Source of the DNA: Paraflavitalea pollutisoli
GTDB taxonomy: Bacteria > Bacteroidota > Bacteroidia > Chitinophagales > Chitinophagaceae
NCBI RefSeq assembly: GCF_029360705.1
Contig: NZ_JARKMX010000002.1
Coordinates: forward strand, 1 to 64,000
Direction: 5' to 3'
DNA: 64,000 nucleotides
Shown here: piece by piece, positions 43,439 through 52,243 of the stretch
Layout: every line of letters begins with the position of its first letter
How positions within the stretch are numbered: the first letter of the stretch is position 1
The notes under the pieces: generated by a model
The model's database searches: none
Told to the model about the DNA's origin: nothing
The model's input: the letters and a program-made list of their open reading frames with translations, nothing else
Made by a program: the position numbers and the translations under genes

Positions 43439-44779
43439 TCAGGCAAATGCGCTAAAAAGTACCCAAATTATCAGCTGTACTGTAACGCCCATCAGCAGGG
43501 TTGCCAGGCTATACGCCTTGAGGGTGGCTGCCGTTTCGAGGTTTGAAAAACGGCTGATGACCCAGAAGTAGGCATCATTGGCATGGCTGATCACCATACT
43601 ACCGGCGCTCATGGAAAGAATAGCAAGGGTTAGTCCCGTCGGGGAGTTGATACCAAGGCTACCTAATAATGGCGTAACGAGGGACGCTGCCGTAATGACG
43701 GCGACCGTCGATGATCCCTGGGCTGTTTTGAGTATAGCGGTTATGAGGAAGGGAAAGAAGATGCCGAGTGACAGGCCGCCGAGCAGGTCACCGAGGTGCT
43801 TGCCCATTCCGGTGGCTTGCAGCATTTCACCAAACATACCACCGGCTGCGATGATGGCGAGGATCATGCCTGCTTTTTCGACACCTGCCGTGAGCCAATG
43901 TGACCATTCGTGTTTGTGCTCGCCGCGTATGAGGGTCAGCGAGACCAGGATACCGACGACCAGGGCCATGACCGGATCGCCGATAAAGGAAACGATCTGT
44001 AGGGCGATATTGGCAGACAACTCCTGCGTCGTGATGAACAGCAGTACGATCGACTTGACAGCAATGAGGGCAATGGGTAATAATACAGGCAGGAAGGAAA
44101 GTCCTGCAGGTGGTAACGTGGTGCCTACAGCTGTTGTTTCCTGCGGCGCTGTATAGGTATGTTCAACTTTTGCTCCTTTTGTAACACTCCAAATGTATCC
44201 TACTATGGCTGCCGGCAGCGCGAGGACGATGCCCCAGATCATGACCAGGCCAAGGTTTCCGCCGGACGTACCTACTGCGGCGGTAATGCCGGGATGTGGT
44301 GGCACCAGGCAGTGTACTGCATATAGGGAGGTGGCCAGTACAGCGGCCATGGTGGGCATGCTGACACGTGTTTTCTTCACCAGCGAGTGATTGAGACCGC
44401 TGAGGATGATAAAACCACTATCGCAAAATATTGGCAGACCAACAATGAAACCGGTGATTCCGATGGCCAGCGGCGCATTCTTTTCTTTTACTTTTCGCAG
44501 GATGGCATTGGCCATGCTGATGGTGGCGCCTGTTTTTTCGAGTATCACGCCGAGTGTAGTACCCAACAGGATGAGCAGCCCTATTTTCTCCATCGTGTGG
44601 CCAAAGCCTGTTTTCAAGGTAGACAGGATCTTGTCGGGCGCCAGTCCGCTCGAGAGGCCAACCGCCAATGCGGCAATAAGCAGGGCGAAGAACGCATTTA
44701 CCTTTTTGTAAGCTGTGAACCAGACGATAAAGCTAATGCTCACCACCAGGAGAAATAACAGGTAATAGGAATTGGTCAT
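43439..44779 (-). CDS. GntP-family gluconate/glycerate:H+ symporter
   Basis: Protein of 446 residues with about 12 hydrophobic helices, the usual size of GntP permeases (AxxSGLAPDKILSTLKTGFGHTMEKIGLLILLG; GLPIFCDSGFIILSGL; GTSGGNLGLVMIWG). Helix endings PLLGSLGINSPTGLTLAILSM and SHANDAYFWVISRF are typical of the family. It lies 10 bases downstream of a glycerate kinase gene, so the imported sugar acid is most likely glycerate or a related aldonic acid. Confidence 0.88.
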   Translation of the reverse strand: MTNSYYLLFLLVVSISFIVWFTAYKKVNAFFALLIAALAVGLSSGLAPDKILSTLKTGFGHTMEKIGLLILLGTTLGVILEKTGATISMANAILRKVKEKNAPLAIGITGFIVGLPIFCDSGFIILSGLNHSLVKKTRVSMPTMAAVLATSLYAVHCLVPPHPGITAAVGTSGGNLGLVMIWGIVLALPAAIVGYIWSVTKGAKVEHTYTAPQETTAVGTTLPPAGLSFLPVLLPIALIAVKSIVLLFITTQELSANIALQIVSFIGDPVMALVVGILVSLTLIRGEHKHEWSHWLTAGVEKAGMILAIIAAGGMFGEMLQATGMGKHLGDLLGGLSLGIFFPFLITAILKTAQGSSTVAVITAASLVTPLLGSLGINSPTGLTLAILSMSAGSMVISHANDAYFWVISRFSNLETAATLKAYSLATLLMGVTVQLIIWVLFSAFA

Positions 44780-44789
44780 CCGAAATATT

Positions 44790-46100
44790 TTAGGAGATCT
44801 GCACCATCATCAGGTCCATCACGTTTGTTTGCGTGGGTCCGGTGATGAGGAGGCTGTCGGTCTTTTGAAAAAAATGATAAGCATCGTGTGTCTGCAGGTA
44901 ACATGCGATATCCAGGCCTGCCTGGCCGGCACGTTGCAGCGTATACCAATCGCCTATTGCGCCAGCGGCATCGGTGGGTCCGTCGGTGCCATCTGTACCA
45001 GCACTCAATGCTGTAAATACTACATCGCGCGGACCTGCTTCCTGCATTTTTTTTAGAGCAGTCAATACAAAATGCTGATTCCTGCCACCCAATCCGTTGC
45101 CGGTGACCTTTACGGTTGTCTCACCTCCTTGTAATATATAGGCCGGTAGCGGCCCATCGTATTCCAAGGCCGCTTGCAGTAATTTTTCTGCCGCTAGCTC
45201 TGCGTCGCCGGTTTCGAAGGGATGGACGATGGTGTAATAGCCGAGGGCTTCGGCTTTTTTTACCGCAGCGGCTAAGGCAATGTTGTTGGAAGCAATGATG
45301 GTGTTGTGCACCTTATCGAAGGTGGGATCGCCTGGCTTGGGTGTTTCAGGGTTTATTCCTTTGCTGCCGTCTTCAAGATGCTTCTGCAGGCTGACGGGTA
45401 TCCCCTGCCAAAGTTCGTAGCGCTCCAGTATCGCAATTGCGTCGTTGTAGGTGGAGGCATCTGCCACGGTAGGGCCGCTGGCAATCACACTCAGGTCGTC
45501 GCCCGGCACATCGCTGATGATCAAAGCATGTACCTGCGCACCATGGCATAATTTGGCGAGTTGCCCGCCTTTGATCGATGAGAGGTGTTTTCGCACGGTA
45601 TTGATCTCTGCAATAGACGCGCCGGAACGAATCAGTTGGTCGGATAAGGCTTGAAGTTCTGTCAGGGTGGTAACTGATGGGAGGTCGGGCCACAAGGCAG
45701 AAGCACCGCCGCTCAGCAGGCAGAGTACTGTATCCTCTGCCGTTACGTTGGTTAATAATCCAATGAGCGCCTTTACTCCCTGCAAACCATTCTCATCCGG
45801 GATGGGATGGGCGGCTTCGACAATACGAATGATTGCTGTGGGTAAACTATGTCCGTATTTCGTTGTCACTACACCGGCAGTGATCTTATCCCCCAATACC
45901 TGTTCCGTGGCCTGCGCCATGGCTGCTGCGGCTTTGCCGGCACCAATGACATAGATATTACCTTGCGCCAGTACCCCGTTTATGTGTACCTGATCCCCAC
46001 TTCTGTTGATGTACCGGGGTATCAGGTGACCCGGCTGCACGGCTTGTATCCCCGCCTGTAGTATACCAATGGCATTTGCTCTCGCTATCGTGACATTCAT
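44790..46100 (-). CDS. Glycerate 2-kinase, MOFRL family
   Basis: Protein of 436 residues covering both the DUF4147 N-terminal domain (AGKAAAAMAQATEQVLG, GGASALWPDLPSVT, DVPGDDLSVIASGPT) and the C-terminal MOFRL domain (LQGGETTVKVTGNGLGGRNQHFVLTAL, AGTDGTDGPTDAAGA). This is the class of GckA/TtuD glycerate kinases, which make 2-phosphoglycerate from D-glycerate with ATP. It is the first gene of the operon with GntP, so the pair takes up and activates glycerate. Divergent from the haloperoxidase gene. Confidence 0.9.
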   Translation of the reverse strand: MNVTIARANAIGILQAGIQAVQPGHLIPRYINRSGDQVHINGVLAQGNIYVIGAGKAAAAMAQATEQVLGDKITAGVVTTKYGHSLPTAIIRIVEAAHPIPDENGLQGVKALIGLLTNVTAEDTVLCLLSGGASALWPDLPSVTTLTELQALSDQLIRSGASIAEINTVRKHLSSIKGGQLAKLCHGAQVHALIISDVPGDDLSVIASGPTVADASTYNDAIAILERYELWQGIPVSLQKHLEDGSKGINPETPKPGDPTFDKVHNTIIASNNIALAAAVKKAEALGYYTIVHPFETGDAELAAEKLLQAALEYDGPLPAYILQGGETTVKVTGNGLGGRNQHFVLTALKKMQEAGPRDVVFTALSAGTDGTDGPTDAAGAIGDWYTLQRAGQAGLDIACYLQTHDAYHFFQKTDSLLITGPTQTNVMDLMMVQIS

Positions 46101-46220
46101 TGATGTAATATACCGGTTTTCGTTGGCGCAGCCTGAACTCTACAGCACAATCTGCGGACTTTGCAGACAAATGGGTTGCGTGTTTTATCATCAATTTGCA
46201 GCTCCAGGTATCCATTGAAA

Positions 46221-46245
46221 AACCTGTTTATAGTTTAAACAGGTT
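46221..46245. promoter_or_regulatory. Perfect 10-bp inverted repeat upstream of the haloperoxidase gene
   Basis: AACCTGTTTA (46221-46230) and TAAACAGGTT (46236-46245) form a perfect dyad with a 5-base centre. It lies 30 bases before the haloperoxidase ATG and between divergent genes. The absence of a T run argues against a terminator; an operator or leader hairpin is more likely. Confidence 0.5.
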
Positions 46246-46275
46246 TCGATCTATTCATTTCAAATACCAACATTT

Positions 46276-47634
46276 ATGACTTTCAGAACTTACAAAGGAA
46301 ACAGGCGGCTAATCGCCTGTGTGCTACCGGTGGCACTGTTGATCACCTTGTTAACAGGTTGCAACAAGCTGGATGATTTTTGGGGACATGGCAAACCTGG
46401 CGCGCCAACGACTTACTCCTCGGACGTGATAGAACAATGGATGAGCCTGCAATTACGATTGATGAAAAATGCCACGGGTATTCCCAACCATGGTTTCTCA
46501 AGACCTTATGCCTATGCAGGGATCGCAGCCTGGGAAAGCATTGCAGAAGGCGTTCCAGGCAGCGGTCAATGGGCCAAGCAATGGAATGGTTTGACTGGCT
46601 TGCCCGCTGCCACGGGTTCATCCAAATTTTACTGGCCAGCGAGCGCCAATGCGGCCCTTGCCTCTATCAACCGGTCCTTATTTCCCAATGCTACAGCTGC
46701 CGACAAATCGGCTATCGATTCGCTGGAGCAATTGCTGCGCACCCAATTTCTTGCTAAAGCGCCCAGCAATAAAGTAAATGCCGCTGCCGACTATGGCAAA
46801 TTGATAGCTGGTGCTGTATTTGCCTGGAGCGAAACCGATGGTTACAAGAATGCCAGCAGGCCTTATGTCGTACCTACTGGCCCTGGCAAATGGAAACCTA
46901 CGCCGCCTGCTTTCGGCGCACCCGCTACACCGTATTGGGGGGAGAACCGGCCGATTGTGAAAGGTAGTCTGACCAATACCCAGGCCCCCGCCCCAATCGC
47001 CTACTCAACCGATCCTCAATCGCCGTTTTACAAGATGGTCAAGAAGGTATATGATGTATCGCAGGGTTTGACTACCGACCAGATCAATATGGCTTTTTAC
47101 TGGCGCGATGTGCCGGGCGTATCGTCTCCCGGCCACTGGTTAAGCATCTTATTGCAGACACTACAAAAGAAACAGGTGTCGATGGCCAAAGCGGCATTGG
47201 CTTATGCCTTGTCTGGCGCGGCTGGCAATGACGCGCTGATCAGCTGCTTCCAGGTGAAGTATCAATATAACCAGGTAAGACCTATCACGTATATCCATGA
47301 GGTGATTGGTATTACTACATGGAATCCTACATTGGCCACGCCGGCGCATCCGGAATATCCGTCCGCACATTCGGCACTGTCGGGCGGTACAGCAACAGTA
47401 CTGGAATCGTTGTTTCCGGGTGTGCACTCCATTACCGATCATACTTATGACTACCTGAATTTTGGTGCACGCACCTACAGCTCATTTACAGCAGTCGCCA
47501 AAGAGGCCGCTCAATCAAGGTTATATGGCGGCATTCACTATGAGCAATCCAACGATGCGGGCCTTCAACAAGGTTTCAAAACAGGAGAGAATGTGCTGAT
47601 TAAGTCGCTTCCATCCAGTTTCATTATAGAATAG
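46276..47634 (+). CDS. Vanadium-dependent haloperoxidase-type PAP2 lipoprotein
   Basis: Protein of 452 residues with a lipoprotein signal (LLTGC, Cys at about 25). The C-terminal PAP2/vanadium-haloperoxidase site is present in order: K328 and R335-P in KYQYNQVRP, H365 in PSAHSALSGGTATVL, and R415 and H421 in SRLYGGIHY. These match the vanadate-binding set (Lys, Arg, His, Arg, His) of chloroperoxidases. Such proteins can also be plain phosphatases when the metal site differs; phosphatase activity is the main alternative. It should face the periplasm or surface. Confidence 0.85.
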   Translation: MTFRTYKGNRRLIACVLPVALLITLLTGCNKLDDFWGHGKPGAPTTYSSDVIEQWMSLQLRLMKNATGIPNHGFSRPYAYAGIAAWESIAEGVPGSGQWAKQWNGLTGLPAATGSSKFYWPASANAALASINRSLFPNATAADKSAIDSLEQLLRTQFLAKAPSNKVNAAADYGKLIAGAVFAWSETDGYKNASRPYVVPTGPGKWKPTPPAFGAPATPYWGENRPIVKGSLTNTQAPAPIAYSTDPQSPFYKMVKKVYDVSQGLTTDQINMAFYWRDVPGVSSPGHWLSILLQTLQKKQVSMAKAALAYALSGAAGNDALISCFQVKYQYNQVRPITYIHEVIGITTWNPTLATPAHPEYPSAHSALSGGTATVLESLFPGVHSITDHTYDYLNFGARTYSSFTAVAKEAAQSRLYGGIHYEQSNDAGLQQGFKTGENVLIKSLPSSFIIE

Positions 47635-47652
47635 ACAGTTATGTTTCCTATC

Positions 47653-47688
47653 AGGGCCTTTCTCCCCTCCCGGGAGTGAGGCCCTTTT
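47653..47688 (+). terminator. Intrinsic terminator after haloperoxidase gene
   Basis: AGGGCCT pairs with AGGCCCT around an inner CTCCC / GGGAG stem, followed by TTTT. It lies 19 bases after the stop codon. Confidence 0.8.
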
Positions 47689-47712
47689 GTGCTGAGTCAC
47701 CCAATTAGGGGA

Positions 47713-47743
47713 TTGACCTGGCTTTTCCCTGCCCGTACCTTTA
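47713..47743 (+). promoter_or_regulatory. Candidate Bacteroidota promoter of the AraC gene
   Basis: TTG (47713-47715) and TACCTTTA (47736-47743), a one-base variant of TAnnTTTG, are spaced by 20 bases. The expected start of transcription is about 12 bases before the GTG at 47762. Confidence 0.45.
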
Positions 47744-47761
47744 GTACACAAACCTTTTGTT

Positions 47762-48625
47762 GTGTACAACCTCTACTCGAAAATAAAGCAGAATCCTGCC
47801 TATTACCGGCAGCTTCATGGACGCCATGCGTTGATCACGCAGGTCAATTGTTTGTACCAAACCCGGTACGACAATTTCTGGAGTCACAATAATTACATGC
47901 TCTACATCATCGAGGGGCATCGGGTGTGGCATACGGCCCAAGGCTCCTTTGAGCTGGATAAAGGGAGTTGTGTGTTTGTCCGCAAGGGCGCCTGTGTGGT
48001 AGAACATTTTGCCGATACCACTTTTTGTGTGTTGGTATTTTTTCTGCCTGATGAGTTTATCTGTGAAGTGTTGCAATCTAAATCAACGCCGCTGTACAAG
48101 AGCGGTGAAAAATATGATCCGCTCATGCCTGTCGATGCGAATGGTGCGGTACAGGCCTTCTTCCAATCGATGTTATCCCATTTCGACAACGTGCGAGAGC
48201 CAGACCCGAGTCTGCTCGAGCTAAAGTTCAGGGAGTTGATCCTAACGATTGCAGACAATCCTGCCAACAAAGCCTTGAATGCTTATTTCGGGTCTTTGCT
48301 GCAGGAGCCACAGGCGGTGTCGTTACAACGGATCATGGAAGACAATTTCTGCTTCAATCTTGGGCTCGATGAATTTGCCCGCCTCTGTGCCCGCAGTCTC
48401 TCGGCTTTTAAACGTGATTTCCAACGGGCGTTCCAAACGACACCTGGCAAGTGGCTGATGGAAAAACGGCTGGAACATGCGTTACATCTCCTCTCCCACT
48501 TCGACAAAACGGTATCTGAAGCTGCTTTCGACAGCGGGTTTGAAAATCTCTCCCACTTCAGCCGGTCGTTCCGGTCAAGATTCGGTTACTCGCCGATGGC
48601 GGTGAAGCAACAGGTACCTGCGTGA
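47762..48625 (+). CDS. AraC-family transcriptional regulator with short sensor domain
   Basis: Protein of 287 residues from a GTG start that fits the promoter placement. The N-terminal half is an AraC-type ligand pocket (HNNYMLYIIEGHRVWHTAQGSFEL, GACVVEHF). The C-terminal half has the double helix-turn-helix (NLGLDEFARLCARSLSAFKRDFQRAF and FDKTVSEAAFDSGFENLSHFSRSF). The sensor half is unlike the two AraC paralogues at 15 and 24 kb. It stands alone between the haloperoxidase terminator and a gene-free gap. Target unknown. Confidence 0.87.
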   Translation: MYNLYSKIKQNPAYYRQLHGRHALITQVNCLYQTRYDNFWSHNNYMLYIIEGHRVWHTAQGSFELDKGSCVFVRKGACVVEHFADTTFCVLVFFLPDEFICEVLQSKSTPLYKSGEKYDPLMPVDANGAVQAFFQSMLSHFDNVREPDPSLLELKFRELILTIADNPANKALNAYFGSLLQEPQAVSLQRIMEDNFCFNLGLDEFARLCARSLSAFKRDFQRAFQTTPGKWLMEKRLEHALHLLSHFDKTVSEAAFDSGFENLSHFSRSFRSRFGYSPMAVKQQVPA

Positions 48626-48796
48626 CGCACAACCGTGGCTGGTTGCCGGACCTCGTTTATCGATTGACGGTTTAAGCCACCTGACCGATGAAGGCAGGTC
48701 ACTCGCCCGGATATTTACTGGCTGGACACGATCATCCCTATCGCTTTTGGCGTAAGAGATTGATTTAGAAAAGTTGTGCTATTTTCATTACACTTC

Positions 48797-48840
48797 CATG
48801 GGAGCGCCATGGGAGCGGTATGGAAGCGAGTAGGGAGCGG
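48797..48840. repeat. Array of four 11-bp repeats (array 1)
   Basis: Four units of exactly 11 bp: CATGGGAGCGC, CATGGGAGCGG, TATGGAAGCGA and GTAGGGAGCGG. It is preceded by AAAAGTTGTGCTATTT (48769-48784), a flank almost identical to that of array 2. There is no reading frame across it. See array 2 for comparison. Confidence 0.8.
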
Positions 48841-48943
48841 CACCCTCCAGATCACCCAACATGTCGGTGTTACTTCTCTCCAGACACGTCGATCCCTTCC
48901 TTTTTTAGCGAAAATGGCCTTGTTTTAAAAGTTGAGCTATTTA

Positions 48944-48987
48944 TACGGGATCGGTACGGGAACGGTACGGGATGGGTACGGGAGCGC
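48944..48987. repeat. Array of four 11-bp repeats (array 2)
   Basis: Four units of 11 bp: TACGGGATCGG, TACGGGAACGG, TACGGGATGGG and TACGGGAGCGC. It is preceded by AAAAGTTGAGCTATTT (48927-48942), differing from the array 1 flank at one base. The period is close to one helical turn. Confidence 0.85.
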
Positions 48988-49080
48988 CTGGGGTACGATA
49001 CCTGCACAACCAGGTAATCTTCTGCTTCGCGCGCAAATATACTTCGCGATGGAGGGGATTTCCAAGCGTTTTCTAAAATG

Positions 49081-49287
49081 TCATGACATTTGCAGCGGCG
49101 TTCCAAAATACAGTATAAACCCATCGGCATCCTGCACTTCAAATCCCCTTAAATGATCGCTATTGGTCTCGACCGGTCTGAAGAAGGTGACCTGACGTGC
49201 TGCAAATTCAGCGGCCAGTGCGTAGGGATCGGTCACGTGCAGGTATACATCCCAGGGGGGGTGCGCTACAGTTGATGGATGTTTGAA
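49081..49287 (-). pseudogene. Remnant of a VOC/glyoxalase-superfamily gene
   Basis: An open minus-strand frame of about 68 codons, stop to stop, ends at TGA 49081-49083. It contains PPWDVYLHVTDPYALAAEF, then RPVETNSDHLRGFEVQDADG and FILYFGTPL, the C-terminal half of a VOC protein including the GFEVQDADGFILYFG strand-turn. There is no start codon, and a stop lies just upstream at about 49288, so this is a decayed gene and not a working one. It lies in the 814-base gap with the repeat arrays, which suggests a decaying accessory segment. Confidence 0.65.
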
Positions 49288-49439
49288 TCATACTGATATT
49301 CTCCTCATTATTGAATTTACCCAATTATTGGACGAATTCACAAATAGCCTTCCGGGTTTCACAAATGCCCTACTAACGGCCACCCTTGCGCACTACTTTT
49401 AACCGGTCAACAATCATTTACAAATCTAAACCTTTCATT

Positions 49440-50525
49440 ATGAGGGCAAGTTTGCTGCTGTTTACGCTTATCGCCGCAACCCTGCTGTGTAGCGCACAGC
49501 CTCCCCGGTCCAATGCATTTACTTTATCCGGTCACCTAAAAGGCTCCCCGGCAAAAATGATCTATTTACAGTACAAGGATGCCGAAGGGAAAAATGTAAC
49601 GGACAGTTGTGGGCTGGAGAACGGCCGTTTTTCCTTTCATGGCCACATCGATGAGCCCACGATGGCTTTGCTGAAAACCAACAGAAAGATTATCCCTGAC
49701 GATGAAAACCTGAATATCACCGAGGTTTTTCTGGAACCGGCAGCCATGACAGCCAGCCTGGAAAATGACAAGTTCAGGGATATCGTTTTAACCGGATCTG
49801 CCACGCATATTGAATATGAGGAGGTGAAAAAGCAGCGCGACTATATTAATAAGACGTTTACGGATTCCTTGTCAGAGCGGCACAGTGCTTTCTCCGAACA
49901 ATATATCCTGAAAAATCCGGGGTCCTACCTCAGCGTGTATGAACTATCCTTCTATCGTGGCAGATGGCCCAATAACATGGTTCAATACCTGTACAATCGC
50001 TTTCCCGTAAAATACCGGGAAAGCAAATATGGGCAGTATACGAAATCTTACCTCGACGCCATGAAGGACAATGCGGAGGGCCGCCCGGCTAAGGCATTTT
50101 CGGCGCTGGATGTACAGGGAAAAGAACTCCGGTTGTCGGACTTTAAAGGCAGGTATGTGCTGTTGGATTTCTGGGGAAGCTGGTGTGTACCGTGCAGGGC
50201 GTCTAATCCACACCTCATCGAGTTGTACAAAAAGTATTCGGGCAAGGGCTTCGAGATCATCGGCATCGCCACTGAATACGACAAAACTGATTCCGCTTGG
50301 AGGAAGGCGATTCAGCAAGATGGCATTGGTCTATGGCATAATATCCTGAGCAGTCCGATTGCAGGACCACCGGCTGAAGGCAGTCCAACCATCGCCGGAC
50401 AATTCAGCGTTCATGTTTTTCCAACGAAGATACTCATCGACCCCTGCGGCTACATTATTGGCCGGTTTAACGGAGGTGATAACGATGCCAAACTTGATGA
50501 GTTATTAAGCACTATTTACCATTAA
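49440..50525 (+). CDS. TlpA/ResA-like thioredoxin with DUF4369 domain
   Basis: The ATG at 49440 gives 361 residues and a signal peptide (LLCSA/Q, about 1-19). The N-terminal DUF4369 domain (FTLSGHLKGSPAKMIYLQYKD; FLEPAAMTASLENDKFRDIVLTG) precedes an AhpC-TSA/thioredoxin domain (about 215-361) with WCVPC (C249 and C252) in LLDFWGSWCVPCRASNPHL. It probably reduces disulfides in periplasmic proteins. A 10-base gap to the next gene suggests cotranscription with the LytS/LytTR pair. Confidence 0.87.
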   Translation: MRASLLLFTLIAATLLCSAQPPRSNAFTLSGHLKGSPAKMIYLQYKDAEGKNVTDSCGLENGRFSFHGHIDEPTMALLKTNRKIIPDDENLNITEVFLEPAAMTASLENDKFRDIVLTGSATHIEYEEVKKQRDYINKTFTDSLSERHSAFSEQYILKNPGSYLSVYELSFYRGRWPNNMVQYLYNRFPVKYRESKYGQYTKSYLDAMKDNAEGRPAKAFSALDVQGKELRLSDFKGRYVLLDFWGSWCVPCRASNPHLIELYKKYSGKGFEIIGIATEYDKTDSAWRKAIQQDGIGLWHNILSSPIAGPPAEGSPTIAGQFSVHVFPTKILIDPCGYIIGRFNGGDNDAKLDELLSTIYH

Positions 50526-50535
50526 CTTTAGGACC

Positions 50536-52242
50536 ATGCGAAGAATAGTATTCGTAATCCTGTTGGTAGCAGCTGGCCTTCGGGCCAGCGCCCAGGATTC
50601 ACTCACGCATCGGTCGGTGGTCGTATATAAGTTTGATCAATTCAGCATTATTCTCGGTGCGCTACACATCACCGACTCTGTCCTGGATTTTCCGTCTGCC
50701 AATGCTACCTGGCCTGACAGGCACCGAAAATTGACCGCACAAGGAGATTTGTTACGGATTTACGTCACAGCGAACCTGCAGCCATTTTTCCAACCTGTAA
50801 GGACTGTTAAGTTGAACAAAAATCATAACGAGTCGTCCGAAATTATGCCAGAGGATTTGGAATTCAAGATCGATTACCCTGAAGATCTGTATTTTGGCAA
50901 TTGGAAGGATATTCGGTCGTATCCATTACTCGAAAAAGACTCTCCCCTATCTCTTTTTCCTTTTTCGCCTGGAACGCTTCCATTGACAAAAGGCAAATAC
51001 TTTAAGCTTCGTCAGCAAGCGAATATGGTATACCCAGGCGTGGAGGCAAGTATCAGGAATAAAAAAACGAAGGAGGAAGTTATTCGTTTTCAGATCCGTG
51101 GTATCGATGAACCGCTTAGCCCATTTCTGATCCTGGCAACTCAGGAAGAATCCAATAAAAAGATCATTGACTCTTTTCACAAGGTCCGCGAAAATCTGAT
51201 CGCCTTACCTAATATCGATATCAAGGATGGGCAGGTTATAGACAAGGAACCCTCTAAACAACCGGACATCCCCAAGATGCTCAACTATGAGCCTTTTTAC
51301 AAGACATCCGAGTTGGTATTGTATTTCAACAACGAGCGTGGTTATCCAGACTCTTCTTTAGAATTCAGGTTGCTAAGCAAGTCGATTAGCGATACCAGCT
51401 GGAAAAAAACCGGTCACAGACTGGTTATTCCGCAGTTGGTTGCCGGTGATCAATATAGGATTCAAGTCCGTTATGAGTTTCACCCCAGCGATGGGCAGGA
51501 GCATACGATCTATGTAGTTCCCCAATGGTACCAGACGACGCAGACAAAGATCATTTTTGCCGGTGTATTACTTTTGGGCGGGTTACTTACCTGGCTATTC
51601 ATTTACAGGCGGCAGTTAACGAGGAGCAGGCGGCGCAGGGAACAACTTTCTCTGGAGGTCAAAGCCATACGCTCCCAACTCAACCCGCATTTTATATTCA
51701 ATGCCATGTCGTCTATCCAGGGGCTGATCAACAAAAACGAGATTTCCGCGGCCAACCGCTACCTCACTGAGTTTAGCAGCCTGTTAAGGGATACGCTGCA
51801 TAACTCCGAAAAAGAAATGGTTCCGCTTGTTAGTGAGGCACATCTGTTGGACTCCTACCTCAACCTGGAACAGCTCAGGTTTGGATTTAACTACACAATT
51901 AGTATTGACGAGGCGATAGATAAAAATGGCACCGAAATACCCAACCTGCTGTTACAACCGCTGGTGGAAAACGCGGTTAAGCATGGCGCCGGGCCATTGG
52001 GTGAAAAAGGGCTTATTTCAATAGCGTTTATAAAACGGGAGCAGGACATGCTCGTGTCTATTACAGACAATGGCCGTACGTTCAACGTATCGAGGGAAGC
52101 CGAGGGGTATGGCTTGAAATTGACCAGGAACCGGATATCACTGTTGGCCCAGACATTGCGGGAGCAGCCCATCGAACTAACGATCGAACGAAAGCAGGAC
52201 AGAGAAACAATTGTACATTTAGCATTCAAAAACTGGTTATAG
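50536..52242 (+). CDS. LytS-type sensor histidine kinase
   Basis: Protein of 568 residues: signal sequence (1-19), a periplasmic domain of about 310 residues with no clear family, one membrane helix at about 337-357, then a His_kinase (LytS/YehU) domain with H385 in LNPHFIFNAMSSIQGLI and the ATPase N-box LLQPLVENAVKHGAG and SITDNGRTF. The absence of beta-propellers sets it apart from the propeller sensor at the window end. It phosphorylates the LytTR regulator one base downstream. Confidence 0.88.
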   Translation: MRRIVFVILLVAAGLRASAQDSLTHRSVVVYKFDQFSIILGALHITDSVLDFPSANATWPDRHRKLTAQGDLLRIYVTANLQPFFQPVRTVKLNKNHNESSEIMPEDLEFKIDYPEDLYFGNWKDIRSYPLLEKDSPLSLFPFSPGTLPLTKGKYFKLRQQANMVYPGVEASIRNKKTKEEVIRFQIRGIDEPLSPFLILATQEESNKKIIDSFHKVRENLIALPNIDIKDGQVIDKEPSKQPDIPKMLNYEPFYKTSELVLYFNNERGYPDSSLEFRLLSKSISDTSWKKTGHRLVIPQLVAGDQYRIQVRYEFHPSDGQEHTIYVVPQWYQTTQTKIIFAGVLLLGGLLTWLFIYRRQLTRSRRRREQLSLEVKAIRSQLNPHFIFNAMSSIQGLINKNEISAANRYLTEFSSLLRDTLHNSEKEMVPLVSEAHLLDSYLNLEQLRFGFNYTISIDEAIDKNGTEIPNLLLQPLVENAVKHGAGPLGEKGLISIAFIKREQDMLVSITDNGRTFNVSREAEGYGLKLTRNRISLLAQTLREQPIELTIERKQDRETIVHLAFKNWL

Positions 52243-52243
52243 T

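Noticed and set aside
48797-48987. CRISPR array
   Set aside because: The repeats are 11 bp, directly abutting and without spacers, and no cas gene is near.
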